Positions 1 through 9,538 are shown, numbered from the stretch's first letter. The stretch is DNA of 64,000 bases from JANMCE01 sp963791625 (GCA_963791625.1 CAWBTA010000006.1:1240001-1304000), one strand, 5' to 3'. Notes: generated by a model not told the origin, from the letters alone. Translations and numbers: made by a program.

Positions 1-89
1 CGTTTGAGCAAAACAATGTGCTCCCGGAACGACTCACGTTCACGTTCGTAGGCCCGCGTGTCTGCGATATCGGCCAGTGTCAGCTTCAT
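1..89 (-). CDS. DUF3501 family protein (N-terminal part, cut by window edge)
   Basis: The ATG lies directly after the TGA of the upstream Fe-S gene with no spacing, so translation is probably coupled. The 29 visible residues begin MKLTLADIADTRAYERERES and continue FREHIVLLK, the start expected of DUF3501 proteins (L-x-L-x-D-I, then a YE-x-R-x-x-x-R block). DUF3501 has no established biochemical role. Members often sit beside a rubrerythrin and an HdrD-like Fe-S protein, as here, which suggests a shared redox or peroxide role. The rest lies outside the window. Confidence 0.75.
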   Translation of the reverse strand, partial: MKLTLADIADTRAYERERESFREHIVLLK

Positions 90-1397
90 TCAGTTCTCCT
101 CGGGGATGCCATAGGCGCGGGCCACCATCTGCATCGGATGCACCGGCACCCGTCCGGTCTGTTCGGTGATGACGCCGTTGGCCAGGTGGCAGTCGCCGGC
201 CACGATGTCGCCCCCGGCTTTGGCGATTTCGTCGCCGAGCTTCTTGCCGATCGGGATCGACATGTTGGCGTTCTCGGCTCGCAGCCCCCACATGCCGTCG
301 ATGCCGGAGCACTGCTGCACGAGCTTCACTTTGGTGCCGGTGAGCTTCATGAGGTCACGGCTTTTCAGCCCGATGTTTTGGGCCCTCAGGTGACACGGCG
401 TGTGATAGGTGACGGTGTCGGGCACATCACCGGGAAACACCATGTCGAGACTGCGACCGTCGTCCTTGTGAAGGCGGATCAGGTACTCGGAGGAGTCGAA
501 TGTGTGCTCTGCCACCAGTTTCGCGTCGGGCCCACCCACGTAGTCGATGTAGTCCTTCTTCAAGATGAACGAGCAGGTGGGCTGCGGCACCACGATGTCG
601 TTGCCGGCCCGAACCGAGGCGGCGAGCGCCTTGATGTTCTTGGCGGCCTGCTTGGTGAAACTGTCGACGTCTCCCGAATGAAGGAACGGTGCGCCGCAGC
701 AGCCTGCGCCTTCGGCAAGAGAGCATTCGACACCGTTGCGCTCGTAAACCTTCACGAGGTCCTTGCCGATGTTCGGGGCCTGGTACTCAACGAGACAGGT
801 GGGATAGAGCGTGACCTGGGACTGCCGATTGGCGAGGCGGACACGCGGCCGCTTGGCAAACCAGGTGGAGAAACGCTGCCGAGCAAAAGGCTGCACCAAA
901 CGTTGCGACGACACGCCGGCCGTCTTCTCGATGACCTTGCGCATGAGGGAACCGGGCTTACCGGTGGCCGCATTGGCCAAGGGTGCAACCGAGGTGCCAA
1001 GTTTGCCGACCAGATCGGTATGGCCCATGACGTTGGTGGTAAACGCCTTGCGCTTGTCGACCTGCTTGGTAGCAGTGCGCATCGCGTCAGCGCGCAGCAT
1101 GAGGCGAGGAAAATCAAGCGCCCACTCGTGGCCCTTCGCCGGGGTGTATGGGCAGTTGATGTCGCACAGCTTGCATTGAAAACACTCATCGACAACCTGG
1201 TCCTGCTGCACCTTGGTGAGCTTGGCCGAGTCCTGATCGTCGTGCGCGTCGATGTAGCTGAAGAGCGTCGGGAACGAGGTACAGAACTTGAAGCAGAGAC
1301 GGCACCCGTGGCACAGGTCGTACACACGGGTCATCTCGTCGCGAACGTCGGCTTCGTCCAAGTACTTGGGATGGTGAGGGTCGTAGATAGTCGTCAC
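90..1397 (-). CDS. HdrD/GlpC-like (Fe-S)-binding protein, heterodisulfide-reductase type
   Basis: 435 residues from a GTG start (VTTIYDPHHP); the open frame runs further upstream but only this part is family-like. Two 4Fe-4S ferredoxin-type clusters are visible: C29-x2-C32-x2-C35-x3-C39 and C72-x2-C75-x2-C78-x3-C82 (followed by PYTP). The second half carries two cysteine-rich CCG-type domains, seen as GAGCCGAPFLHSGD, then HTPCHLRAQNIG and a CSGIDGMWG segment. Proteins of this type move electrons to or from thiols, quinones or flavoproteins in the cytoplasm. It lies between rubrerythrin and DUF3501 on the same strand, a recurrent trio. A role as electron carrier to rubrerythrin is an inference from that context. 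Confidence 0.88.
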   Translation of the reverse strand: MTTIYDPHHPKYLDEADVRDEMTRVYDLCHGCRLCFKFCTSFPTLFSYIDAHDDQDSAKLTKVQQDQVVDECFQCKLCDINCPYTPAKGHEWALDFPRLMLRADAMRTATKQVDKRKAFTTNVMGHTDLVGKLGTSVAPLANAATGKPGSLMRKVIEKTAGVSSQRLVQPFARQRFSTWFAKRPRVRLANRQSQVTLYPTCLVEYQAPNIGKDLVKVYERNGVECSLAEGAGCCGAPFLHSGDVDSFTKQAAKNIKALAASVRAGNDIVVPQPTCSFILKKDYIDYVGGPDAKLVAEHTFDSSEYLIRLHKDDGRSLDMVFPGDVPDTVTYHTPCHLRAQNIGLKSRDLMKLTGTKVKLVQQCSGIDGMWGLRAENANMSIPIGKKLGDEIAKAGGDIVAGDCHLANGVITEQTGRVPVHPMQMVARAYGIPEEN

Positions 1398-1434
1398 GAC
1401 GCGCTTTCTCTCGCAAGGGTGAGGTCGTACTGCG

Positions 1435-1465
1435 GGTGCGCCGGCCGGGACTCGCCCGGCGCACC
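1435..1465. terminator. Hairpin between rubrerythrin and Fe-S gene
   Basis: A perfect 10-bp GC stem, GGTGCGCCGG with CCGGCGCACC, encloses an 11-nt loop in the 100-nt gap between the two minus-strand genes. There is no T tract, so it could be an attenuator or an mRNA-stabilising hairpin that lets rubrerythrin be made in excess over the Fe-S protein. Confidence 0.5.
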
Positions 1466-1497
1466 ACGATGACTCAGGTAAAGCAGGTTTACTTTGC

Positions 1498-1917
<420 letters not shown>

Positions 1918-1948
1918 GCGGGTCTTGCTCCTTGGGTTGTGGGATTAA

Positions 1949-2389
1949 CTATGAGGTTTGGGCTGATGACGAGCACGATGCGCAATGGCCATGAATGGCG
2001 ACCTGCATCGAGTCAGGGTGGAATCCGTGCAGCTGCGATGACAGCGAACTGAGGTCGAGCTCGACGTCGGCGAGTGATCCGCACTGGCGGCACAGTGCGT
2101 GGTGGTGATCGGTCATGTTCGGGTCGAACCGAACCGCACCGCCCTCAAGATCAACCGAGGTGAGTTCGCCCATGGCGACGAGGTCATTGAGGGTTTGGTA
2201 GACGGTGCGCAACGAGATGGACGGCATGTCCTGCGCTATGGCCACGTACACCGATTCCGCCGTCGGATGGCTCAAATTGCCATGCAAGTGAGCAAAGATC
2301 GCCTGCCGCTGCGGCGTGTTTTTGAGCCCGCGCTCGCGGAACGCCACGGTGAGTTCACTGGGCGTCCGCATATGGGCCACCGTACTCAT
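1949..2389 (-). CDS. Fur-family metalloregulator, PerR-like
   Basis: 146 residues from ATG (MSTVAHMRTP); a TTG six codons upstream and an ATG six codons downstream are also possible starts. The winged helix is visible (LKNTPQRQAIFAHL, TAESVYVAI, SLRTVYQTLNDL), followed by the metal-binding dimerisation domain with MTDHHHALCRQCG and CASC, giving the two CxxC pairs of the structural zinc site. It ends 31 bp before the rubrerythrin start on the same strand, and short Fur-family members in this position usually sense peroxide (PerR). I could not find a clear Fur/PerR box in the 2390-2521 gap, so the assignment rests on fold and neighbours. Confidence 0.85.
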   Translation of the reverse strand: MSTVAHMRTPSELTVAFRERGLKNTPQRQAIFAHLHGNLSHPTAESVYVAIAQDMPSISLRTVYQTLNDLVAMGELTSVDLEGGAVRFDPNMTDHHHALCRQCGSLADVELDLSSLSSQLHGFHPDSMQVAIHGHCASCSSSAQTS

Positions 2390-2521
2390 GCGCTCGCCAA
2401 TCTGCAAGTCTTGTTGATTAGCAATCCCTGCGAATGGCCCCGCCCTGAAGCCGTCACTTTCGTTTCCTTGCGAAAGGCTGCGAACGTCGCTTCCTTACTT
2501 CGTTTCACGTACGATCTGCCC

Positions 2522-4168
2522 ATGGCACCCCTTCCGTTTGACCGCACGGCGATGCTTGAGCGACTGCGCACCGAAACCTTTGATGTGCTGGTGGTCGGTG
2601 GTGGCATTACCGGCGTCGGCGTGGCGCTCGACGCCGCCAGCCGCGGCCTCAAAACCGCCCTGGTCGAACGTGACGACTTCTCGTCCGGTACCTCTTCAAA
2701 GAGTTCAAAGCTGGCGCACGGCGGGCTGCGCTACTTGCAGCAGGGTGAGATCGGGCTGGTCTATGAGGCGTTGCACGAGCGTCAACGGTTGCTGCACAAC
2801 GCTCCACACCTCGTGCGAATTCTGCCGTTCCTCATCCCCATCATGTCCTCGGGGGGCGTGGTCGGGCGCAAACTGGGCTTCGCTCTCGGCAAGAGCATGT
2901 GGCTCTATGACCTGACGGGCGGCGCCCGCATCGGTAAGAAGCACAAGAAGCTCAACAACGCCGACACGCTGGCTCACATGCCCACCATGGCCGCCGACAA
3001 GCTGGCCGGCGGGTACCTCTACTACGACGCCACGGTGGATGACTCCCGTCTGTGTCTCACCGTGGTTCGCACTGCAGTGCAACACGGTGCCACTGCTGCC
3101 AACTACGCGAACGTGGTCGGGCTTACTCGCTCCGGCACGGCCATCACGGGGGCGACCGTGGAGGCCGACGGCCATCAGTTCGATGTGCGCGCCGACGTCG
3201 TCGTAAACGCGGCGGGTGTGTGGAGCGACCAGGTACGCACCTTTGATGAGGGGAAAGACCCCGACGCCATAAGACCAGCGAAAGGTATTCACATCACGGT
3301 GCCGTGGGACAAGGTCCGCAACGACGTCGCGGTCGTCATCCCGGTCCCGGGCGAGAAGCGCACGCTGTTCGTGGTGCCATGGTTACCGAAGCCCGAAGGC
3401 GGCTTCACGTTCACCTACGTCGGTACCACCGACACCGATTATCAGGGCCCGTTGGAGGACCCCGAGTGCACGGCCGGCGACATCGACTACGTGCTCAACG
3501 CGCTCAACCATGCCGTCACCACCAACATCACCCACGAAGATGTCCTTGGGGTGTGGGCCGGGTTGCGCCCGCTGGTAAAGAGCGTCGCGTCCGGACGCAC
3601 CGCCGACCTCTCGCGCGGCCACAAAGTGAATGACCGGCCCGATGGGGTCATCACCATCACCGGCGGCAAGTTGACGACGTATCGACACATGGCCTCCGAC
3701 ACGGTCGACCACATCGTCAAGCGCCTCGGCCGGGGTGGAAAGTCGCGCACCTCCAACCTCAAGTTGCTCGGGGCAGAGGGTTACGCAGTGCCGCCGTCCC
3801 ACAGCACACAGACGCACCTCGATGAACGGTTTGGCACCGAGCGTGCCACGATCGACGCCATGATTGCCTCCGATCCGACGCTTGGTGCTCCCCTCGTTCC
3901 CGGCCTGCCCTACATGAAGGCCGAGGCGCGATACTCGGTGCGCCACGAGATGGCTCGCACGCTTGACGACGTGCTCACCCGCCGCACCCGAGCCCGTTTG
4001 CAGGATGCCCGTGCCTGTATGGCTGCCGCGTCCGATGTGGCCCACCTGCTTGCCCCCGACCTCGGTTGGGACGCGGCGCGCATCGAAGCCGAGGTGGCGT
4101 CGTTCTGCGAATCAGTCAAGCCCGAACTGGTGTCGGCGCCGGCGTCGCGGAGCAGCGCTACGACGTGA
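2522..4168 (+). CDS. glpD: Aerobic glycerol-3-phosphate dehydrogenase
   Basis: 548 residues, the usual GlpD length. The FAD-binding Rossmann motif GGGITG is at residues 26-31, followed by an acidic end of beta-2 (ALVERDDFSSGTSS) and the family hallmark KLAHGGLRYLQQGE. The C-terminal part has the GlpD cap domain (RYSVRHEMARTLDDVLTRRT). It oxidises sn-glycerol-3-phosphate to dihydroxyacetone phosphate at the membrane and passes electrons to quinone. The open frame extends upstream over the fur gene on the other strand, but homology starts at this ATG. The next gene starts inside its stop codon (GTGA overlap), so the two are probably cotranslated. Confidence 0.95.
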   Translation: MAPLPFDRTAMLERLRTETFDVLVVGGGITGVGVALDAASRGLKTALVERDDFSSGTSSKSSKLAHGGLRYLQQGEIGLVYEALHERQRLLHNAPHLVRILPFLIPIMSSGGVVGRKLGFALGKSMWLYDLTGGARIGKKHKKLNNADTLAHMPTMAADKLAGGYLYYDATVDDSRLCLTVVRTAVQHGATAANYANVVGLTRSGTAITGATVEADGHQFDVRADVVVNAAGVWSDQVRTFDEGKDPDAIRPAKGIHITVPWDKVRNDVAVVIPVPGEKRTLFVVPWLPKPEGGFTFTYVGTTDTDYQGPLEDPECTAGDIDYVLNALNHAVTTNITHEDVLGVWAGLRPLVKSVASGRTADLSRGHKVNDRPDGVITITGGKLTTYRHMASDTVDHIVKRLGRGGKSRTSNLKLLGAEGYAVPPSHSTQTHLDERFGTERATIDAMIASDPTLGAPLVPGLPYMKAEARYSVRHEMARTLDDVLTRRTRARLQDARACMAAASDVAHLLAPDLGWDAARIEAEVASFCESVKPELVSAPASRSSATT

Positions 4169-4566
4169 AACGGCCTCCTTTCGATCGAGAGGCAATTCGC
4201 CGCGGGGTCACGGTGGCCTTGGCGTTTGCGGTGCCTGCCGTTGCCATTTCCTGGCTCACCGATAAAGGTCCCGGGCAGCGAGGCCCGGCTGGCCTGCTGA
4301 CGCTCGTCGTGCTCGTCGGCCTTCTGCTCGGTGGGTTCGCAGCGGCCAGTCAACAACGAGTGAACGCCCCGCTGACGCACGCGCTGTTGGCCGTGCTTTC
4401 AGTGGTTGTCGTGCTGCAGGTGGCGCGGATTGCCCGTTTGGCCGTGCTCCATCGCCCGCTGAACCTGCCCGCTTCCCTCGGCAATGTGCTGTTCGGTCTG
4501 GTCGCTGCTCTGCTCGGCGGGCTGCTGGCGGGACAGAACACGGCTAAACGGGGACCGGCGAACTAG
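4165..4566 (+). CDS. Small four-helix membrane protein, function unknown
   Basis: 133 residues from a GTG that overlaps the glpD stop by four bases. Four hydrophobic segments are clear: around VTVALAFAVPAVAISWL, GLLTLVVLVGLLLGGFA, HALLAVLSVVVVLQVA and NVLFGLVAALLGGLLAG. It resembles the loosely defined TIGR04086/DUF3792-type small membrane proteins in size and topology, but I see no diagnostic motif. Coupling to glpD suggests it is expressed with the glycerol-phosphate enzyme; a functional link is only inference. Confidence 0.7.
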   Translation: MKRPPFDREAIRRGVTVALAFAVPAVAISWLTDKGPGQRGPAGLLTLVVLVGLLLGGFAAASQQRVNAPLTHALLAVLSVVVVLQVARIARLAVLHRPLNLPASLGNVLFGLVAALLGGLLAGQNTAKRGPAN

Positions 4567-4682
4567 GTTTTGCACTCGGCAACACAGGTCCGGCCTGTCG
4601 CGCCAGGAGACCTCTAGATTTGTCTGCTCCGGCGGCGACAAAGAAGGCTGTCTCCGCCGCCAATGGATCTAAGGGAGAAACC

Positions 4683-5375
4683 GTGGACGCCCATCTACTC
4701 CGACGCCTCGCCGCCGAGGTTGACGACGAACACCGCGAGTCGATGCGCACGATCGCGGAAGACCTCGCGCCACTTGGCCGCCGCGCCCTGGCTGGTGCCG
4801 TTGTTGGCGTCGGCACCCTGCTGTTGGGTGCCTCGAGGGCCGGCGCGGCCGAAGCCACGACCACACTCCCGCCCCGGCAGCCCGATGAGGCCGACACGTC
4901 GGTGCTCGTCTTCGCCCAGTCTCTCGAACTCGCTGCCGTTGCCGCCTATGACGTGGCTATGGCCAGCAACCTGCTCGAGCCCGGTCCCGCAGCCGTGGCC
5001 GGACTCTTCCGATCGCACCACCTCGAGCACGCGCAGGCCATGGCCGGTGCAGCGGGCAAGGCAGCAAAGAACACTGCGAACAAGGCCATTCTCAAGAAGT
5101 TCGGCCCGGTGCTCCAGGCAGCCAAGAGTCAGGCCGACATGCTGACCGCCGCCTTCCTCTTGGAGACCGCTGCCGCCGCCACGTACGGGCAGGCACTCGG
5201 CACGCTGAAGGCCACCGACTCGGCCTCGCTGGTCTCTTCAATTCAGCCCGTTGAAGCCCGGCACGCCACCGTGCTCGCCCGCGTGATCGGACTGAACCCG
5301 GCCGACTACCTGCTCGACTTTGATGGCGGCGCCAAGAACGCGCTCGCCCCGTCCGCCTATGCGATCGAAGGATGA
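4683..5375 (+). CDS. Exported ferritin-like domain protein, first of a tandem pair
   Basis: 230 residues from GTG 4683, chosen because AAGGGAGA sits 5 nt before it; a TTG at 4620 would add 21 residues and also has an AGGAG at about 10 nt. The N-terminal part holds LGRRALAGAVVGVGTLLLG and an AGA-AEA-like cleavage region, a plausible Tat signal set about 30 residues in. The mature part has helices of a ferritin-like fold: AQSLELAAVAAYDVA, FRSHHLEHAQAM, FLLETAAAATYGQAL and VEARHATVLARVI, supplying E, ExxH, E and ExxH positions. It belongs to the Ferritin_2-like (PF13668) group of exported proteins of unknown function. It overlaps the next gene by ATGA. Confidence 0.8.
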   Translation: MDAHLLRRLAAEVDDEHRESMRTIAEDLAPLGRRALAGAVVGVGTLLLGASRAGAAEATTTLPPRQPDEADTSVLVFAQSLELAAVAAYDVAMASNLLEPGPAAVAGLFRSHHLEHAQAMAGAAGKAAKNTANKAILKKFGPVLQAAKSQADMLTAAFLLETAAAATYGQALGTLKATDSASLVSSIQPVEARHATVLARVIGLNPADYLLDFDGGAKNALAPSAYAIEG

Positions 5376-6184
5376 CCGCCGTGCCTGCTACTCCTCTCAC
5401 TGACGCGCTCCCCCGTCGGAAGTTTCTCGCGCTTGGCGGCTTCTCGGTCGCTACTGCGGCCGTGCTCGCCGCCTGCGGCGGTCCGGGAGGCACCGGTGCC
5501 GGCGAGGGCGCACGCGTCGCTCAAGCGGGCGAGTCGCCCGTAACGACCGCATTACCCGAGCGAGTGGTCAACGACGTTGTCCTGCTGCGCACCGCCAGTT
5601 CCCTCGAGCACAGTGCCGTTGCCATTTATGACAAGGCGTTCGGCATGAATCTGCTCACGGGCGAAGCAGCCGAGTTCGCCAAGCGTTTCCAAGACCATCA
5701 CGCCGCCTACGCCAAGTTTTTCGAGGGTCTCACCACCGATGCCGGTGGCACACCGTTCACAACCGAGAACCCGGCCGTGACCAAGAACATCGTCACCCCG
5801 GCGTACGCAGCCATCGAGGCGTCGGCCGACAAGGCCGGCGATCTGCGGAACATGCTGCACTCCCTCGAGAACGTCATCACCGAGACCTACCAGTCGTTCG
5901 TGCCGTTGCTGACCCTTCCCAAGCTCCGCGCCGCAGCCATGTCGGTCGGTGCGGCCGAAGCACGTCACGCGGCGGTCTGGGCCGGCATTCTCGGCGGTCC
6001 CGTCGCGGCTTCCTTGGCACCAAAGGTCGAGCCAACGACCACCGTGAAGGGCGCCGTCGAGGTTGTCGTCGTGCCCGTCTACCAGGCTCCGCAGGCGTTC
6101 AGCGCCATGGGTCTGGTGCCCACGCTGCTCAACGGCAAGAAGGTCGACCTTGACCTGCTTGGTCCGAACTCCTTCGCCTACTAG
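5372..6184 (+). CDS. Exported ferritin-like lipoprotein, second of a tandem pair
   Basis: 270 residues, translationally coupled to the previous gene. The N-terminus is a Tat-type lipoprotein signal: PRRKFLALGGF, a hydrophobic run, and the lipobox LAAC, so Cys is expected to anchor it to the outer face of the membrane. The ferritin-like helices are again present (TASSLEHSAVAIYDKAF, FQDHHAAYAKFFEG, LENVITETYQSF, AAEARHAAVWAGIL). The pair is divergent in sequence but has the same plan, consistent with old duplication and possible hetero-association. Extracytoplasmic metal or redox chemistry is plausible; the substrate is unknown. Confidence 0.82.
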   Translation: MTAVPATPLTDALPRRKFLALGGFSVATAAVLAACGGPGGTGAGEGARVAQAGESPVTTALPERVVNDVVLLRTASSLEHSAVAIYDKAFGMNLLTGEAAEFAKRFQDHHAAYAKFFEGLTTDAGGTPFTTENPAVTKNIVTPAYAAIEASADKAGDLRNMLHSLENVITETYQSFVPLLTLPKLRAAAMSVGAAEARHAAVWAGILGGPVAASLAPKVEPTTTVKGAVEVVVVPVYQAPQAFSAMGLVPTLLNGKKVDLDLLGPNSFAY

Positions 6185-6192
6185 GGTTCTTG

Positions 6193-6559
<367 letters not shown>

Positions 6560-6561
6560 TT

Positions 6562-6610
6562 GAACTTGCGGCAGGTGCTGCCCGCTACGAGCTGTAACTG
6601 CCGCAAGTTC
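6562..6610. terminator. Long-stem hairpin after rnpB
   Basis: GAACTTGCGGCAG (6562-6574) and its perfect complement CTGCCGCAAGTTC (6598-6610) form a 13-bp stem with a 23-nt loop, five bases after the end of P1. It probably terminates rnpB and, from the other strand, the peptidase gene ending at 6634. No T run follows. Confidence 0.6.
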
Positions 6611-6613
6611 GTC

Positions 6614-6633
6614 GGGGTCGGGGTCGGGGTGGG
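6614..6633 (+). other. G-quadruplex-type G-tract cluster
   Basis: Four G tracts with very short spacers (GGGG-TC-GGGG-TC-GGGG-T-GGG) lie between the hairpin and the stop codon of the minus-strand peptidase gene. On the template for that gene they could help stop transcription, but this is speculation from sequence form alone. Confidence 0.45.
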
Positions 6634-8235
6634 TTAGGTGCGGGCCAGGGCTTGCTGGCGGGTCAGGGCGGGAGCCGGAGCCGGGTCAGCCGGTGCCGGT
6701 GCGGCGGCGGGCGGGTCCGGGACGGGCAGCGGCGGGGCGTCGCAGGCCTTGTCGGCGGCGTCGTCCGACTGACGGGCGGGTAACTTGCCCGTGGCCAGGT
6801 ACTCGACCACGACATCGTCAACACAGGCGTAGCCATTCAGCGAGTTGGCGTGGGTCGTGCCACCAACCGATGAGACCAAGCTGGCCTTGGGGAACTGACG
6901 ACGTGCCTCAAGGCTGCCTTCGAACGGCGTGGCGCCGTCAAGGGTTTCACCGATCAGCAGGATCGGGGCGACACGGTTGCCGTCGATCTCCACCGGCTCT
7001 GCGGTTTCGGCGTGCCACGTGCGACAGGGCGCATTGAACCAGGCGTTGCTCCACGTCAGGAACGGCGCAGCCTTGGCGGTGATGGTGTTGTCCTCGCGCC
7101 AGGTGTCCCAATCGCTCGGCCAGTCTCCGCCTTCCGAACAGATCGTCGCGAGATACATCGCGTACCCGTTGTCACTGTCGGGAGAGCTGGCATCGAGATA
7201 GGCGCCCACGAGGTTCGTCGGATCCTGCGTGGTGACCCACTCCGAGATGAGGGCGGCGATACCGGGCCAGGCGCCCTGGTTGTAGCCGGCACTCAGGACG
7301 ACGTCGGTCCATTCGTCAGGTCCGACGACACCGCCGGCCGGATTGGCCCGGAGCTTGTCCTGGGTGGCGTAGAACAACTTCTCGACCTCATCGGCGGTCT
7401 TGCCCAGCTTGTAGACATCGTCGTAGCTGGCGACCCACTTGTAGTACTCCTTGAGCACGCCTTCGAACGCGACATTCTGTTCAAGGTTGGAGGTGTACCA
7501 AACGGTGCGGGCGTCAACGTTGCTGTCGAGCACCATGCGGCGGACCCGCTTCGGGAAAACCGAGGCGTAGACCTGACCGAGATACGTGCCGTATGAGAAG
7601 CCGTAGTAGTTGATCTGCTTCTTTCCGAGGGCCCGACGGATCTGATCCATATCGCGGGCGTTGTCGATGGTCCTGAGATGATTCAGGAGCGGACCGGCGT
7701 TCTTGGCGCAATCGTCCGCGTACTTCTCGGCCCGTGCCAAGAGTTCGTTCTCCACCTCCGGGGTGGACGGCATGAAGTCAGGACGCGGACCCTTGGTGAT
7801 GTCGGGGTTGCAGATCAACGCAGGCTTGCTCGACCCGACTCCGCGAGGGTCAAAGCCGATCCAGTCGTAGGCGGCGCCACCGTTGTTGGGGACGAACTGC
7901 CCGAGCCGTGAGAGCCCGAGACCGGAGCCACCGGGGCCACCGGGGTTGACCAGCATGATGCCCTGGTACTGATCTTCCGGCACCGAGTGCTTGATCATCG
8001 AGAGCGCTATCTCAACCCGTTCTCGCTTGCGGGGGTGTTCGTAGTCAAGAGGCACCGACAACATGCCGCACACGGCTCCGGCGTTGGTGAGCCGCTCGCT
8101 CTCGCAGGCACCCCATGTGATGCTGGCGGGTGGATTCTTGGCATCGTCCCGCTCGGACGGGGACGCTGCTGCAGTGGTACTCATCGACGCGACAAGCAAT
8201 GACGCTGTCGCAACGAAGAGAGGGAGTTTCCTCAT
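6634..8235 (-). CDS. Secreted alpha/beta-hydrolase peptidase, tripeptidyl-aminopeptidase type (S33)
   Basis: 533 residues from ATG 8235; the reading frame continues upstream but the signal peptide MRKLPLFVATASLLVASMS fixes the start. The mature protein has the oxyanion region NPGGPGGSG, the nucleophile elbow GFSYGTYLG, and a C-terminal TAP-like domain with the acid in IGETLDGATPFE and the histidine in GGTTHANS. Cysteines in WGACESER and NAGAVCGML are typical of the secreted actinobacterial enzymes, which remove tripeptides from protein N-termini outside the cell. The C-terminal 40 residues are Pro/Ala rich. It is monocistronic, ending next to the rnpB hairpin. Confidence 0.88.
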   Translation of the reverse strand: MRKLPLFVATASLLVASMSTTAAASPSERDDAKNPPASITWGACESERLTNAGAVCGMLSVPLDYEHPRKRERVEIALSMIKHSVPEDQYQGIMLVNPGGPGGSGLGLSRLGQFVPNNGGAAYDWIGFDPRGVGSSKPALICNPDITKGPRPDFMPSTPEVENELLARAEKYADDCAKNAGPLLNHLRTIDNARDMDQIRRALGKKQINYYGFSYGTYLGQVYASVFPKRVRRMVLDSNVDARTVWYTSNLEQNVAFEGVLKEYYKWVASYDDVYKLGKTADEVEKLFYATQDKLRANPAGGVVGPDEWTDVVLSAGYNQGAWPGIAALISEWVTTQDPTNLVGAYLDASSPDSDNGYAMYLATICSEGGDWPSDWDTWREDNTITAKAAPFLTWSNAWFNAPCRTWHAETAEPVEIDGNRVAPILLIGETLDGATPFEGSLEARRQFPKASLVSSVGGTTHANSLNGYACVDDVVVEYLATGKLPARQSDDAADKACDAPPLPVPDPPAAAPAPADPAPAPALTRQQALART

Positions 8236-8391
8236 GATTCTCTCTTTCCCTGATGATGAGCGAAGGGTGGGTGAAATTCGCTCTGGTTCGGAAGGTAAGG
8301 CACGTTCCCCAGAGTGTCCACGCCTGCGCCGATTTACTCCGTAACGCTTTCGCGCCAAATCCGACACCCTGAGCGCCAGGGTAAGTGCCCT

Positions 8392-8419
8392 ACGCGGTAG
8401 GCCGTTTGGCCTACCGCGT
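8392..8419. terminator. Perfect 12-bp hairpin
   Basis: ACGCGGTAGGCC, loop GTTT, GGCCTACCGCGT. It stands just downstream of the minus-strand MocA-like gene (stop at 8444) and upstream of the peptidase gene, so it most likely terminates the sugar-enzyme operon. No U tract is seen, as is common in high-GC actinobacteria. Confidence 0.7.
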
Positions 8420-8443
8420 CTGACCTGCGGTTTTGCGTTCGCG

Positions 8444-9538
8444 TCAATTGTCGAAGGTGTTCTCCGGCAGATCGAATCGCATTGGTTCAGCCCGTTCACA
8501 CGTGGTGTTCAAGGTCGTCTTCTGGCCGCTCTGCGCCGAGGAGAGCGCGCTGGTCATGATGTCGAGGACATGAAGGGCGAGCGTGGCCGAAGCCCGATGG
8601 GGCCGACCCGTGCGTTGTGCCCACATCATGTCGGCCAGGCCGACGCCGCGCTGCTGGGGGATGTTCGGTGTGAGTGGCTCAAGCTCTGTCCACTCCTTGT
8701 CCCCGACACGTTTGATGCGAACGGCACCACCGAAGAAGTTCGGGTCAGGGACCGACAGAGTGCCTTCTGAGCCGTAGATCTCGATGTTGCGGTGGTCGGT
8801 GGCGGCCACATCGAAGCTGGTCACGAGCGTTGCCAGTGGACCGGCCGCGAACTCGACGACGCTCGACACGTGGGTGAGCACCGAGACGTTCATCATCTCG
8901 CCAAGCCGCTCGCCGTTCATTATCGGACGTTGGGCGCGGCTGATGCGGCCCGACGCCGTAACCGCGACGGCGGGGCCGAGCAGTTGGATGAGCGCGGTGA
9001 GGTAGTAGGGGCCCATATCGAGCAGCGGGCCGCCGCCATGTTCGTAGAAGAAGTTGGGATTGGGAAGGAAGAATTCCGGCCCGAAGCCGAGGAAGAATCC
9101 GGTGGCGGCGAGTGGTACGCCGATGTCTCCCCGGTCGATGGCGGCACGAGCCAACTGCAGCCCGGCGCCGAGGAACGTGTCGGGGGCGCAGCCGAAGCGA
9201 ACGCCTTGTGCCGCTGCGAGCTCAACCAAGGCGTGTCCTTCGGCCATATCGACAGCGAGGGGCTTCTCGCTGAACGCAGCCTTGCCAGCCTGAAGGATCG
9301 CTCGTGTGACCGGACCGTGGGCCAATGGCGGCGTGAGGTTCACCACTGCGTCGATAGTTGCATCTGCAAGTATTTCATCTACGGTCATCACCGCCGCACC
9401 GTGCTCGGAGGCGAGAGCCTGGGCCCGTTCGGGAATGCCGTCAGCTACTGCTGCGAGCGTGACCGACCCGAGCTCGTTCAAGGTTTTCGCGTAGCGCGGC
9501 GAGATGGCGCCGCAGCCGATGATGGCAACGCTGCTCAT
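8444..9538 (-). CDS. Gfo/Idh/MocA-family NAD(P)-dependent oxidoreductase
   Basis: 364 residues from the ATG that overlaps the upstream stop by ATGA. The Rossmann start is SVAIIGCGAISPRYAKTL, the active-site region has NLTPPLAHGPVTRAIL and FSEKPLAVD (the EKP motif), and the C-terminal domain has GGGPLLDMGPYYL. Enzymes of this family oxidise or reduce sugars, inositols and related polyols in the cytoplasm. The coupled sugar isomerase/epimerase-like gene upstream supports a sugar or cyclitol pathway; the substrate cannot be read from sequence. Confidence 0.88.
   Translation of the reverse strand: MSSVAIIGCGAISPRYAKTLNELGSVTLAAVADGIPERAQALASEHGAAVMTVDEILADATIDAVVNLTPPLAHGPVTRAILQAGKAAFSEKPLAVDMAEGHALVELAAAQGVRFGCAPDTFLGAGLQLARAAIDRGDIGVPLAATGFFLGFGPEFFLPNPNFFYEHGGGPLLDMGPYYLTALIQLLGPAVAVTASGRISRAQRPIMNGERLGEMMNVSVLTHVSSVVEFAAGPLATLVTSFDVAATDHRNIEIYGSEGTLSVPDPNFFGGAVRIKRVGDKEWTELEPLTPNIPQQRGVGLADMMWAQRTGRPHRASATLALHVLDIMTSALSSAQSGQKTTLNTTCERAEPMRFDLPENTFDN

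Noticed and set aside
18..1472. Long plus-strand reading frame (484 residues) over the Fe-S gene
   Set aside because: It is antisense to a gene with intact cysteine motifs and has no recognisable domain; such mirror frames are common in high-GC DNA.
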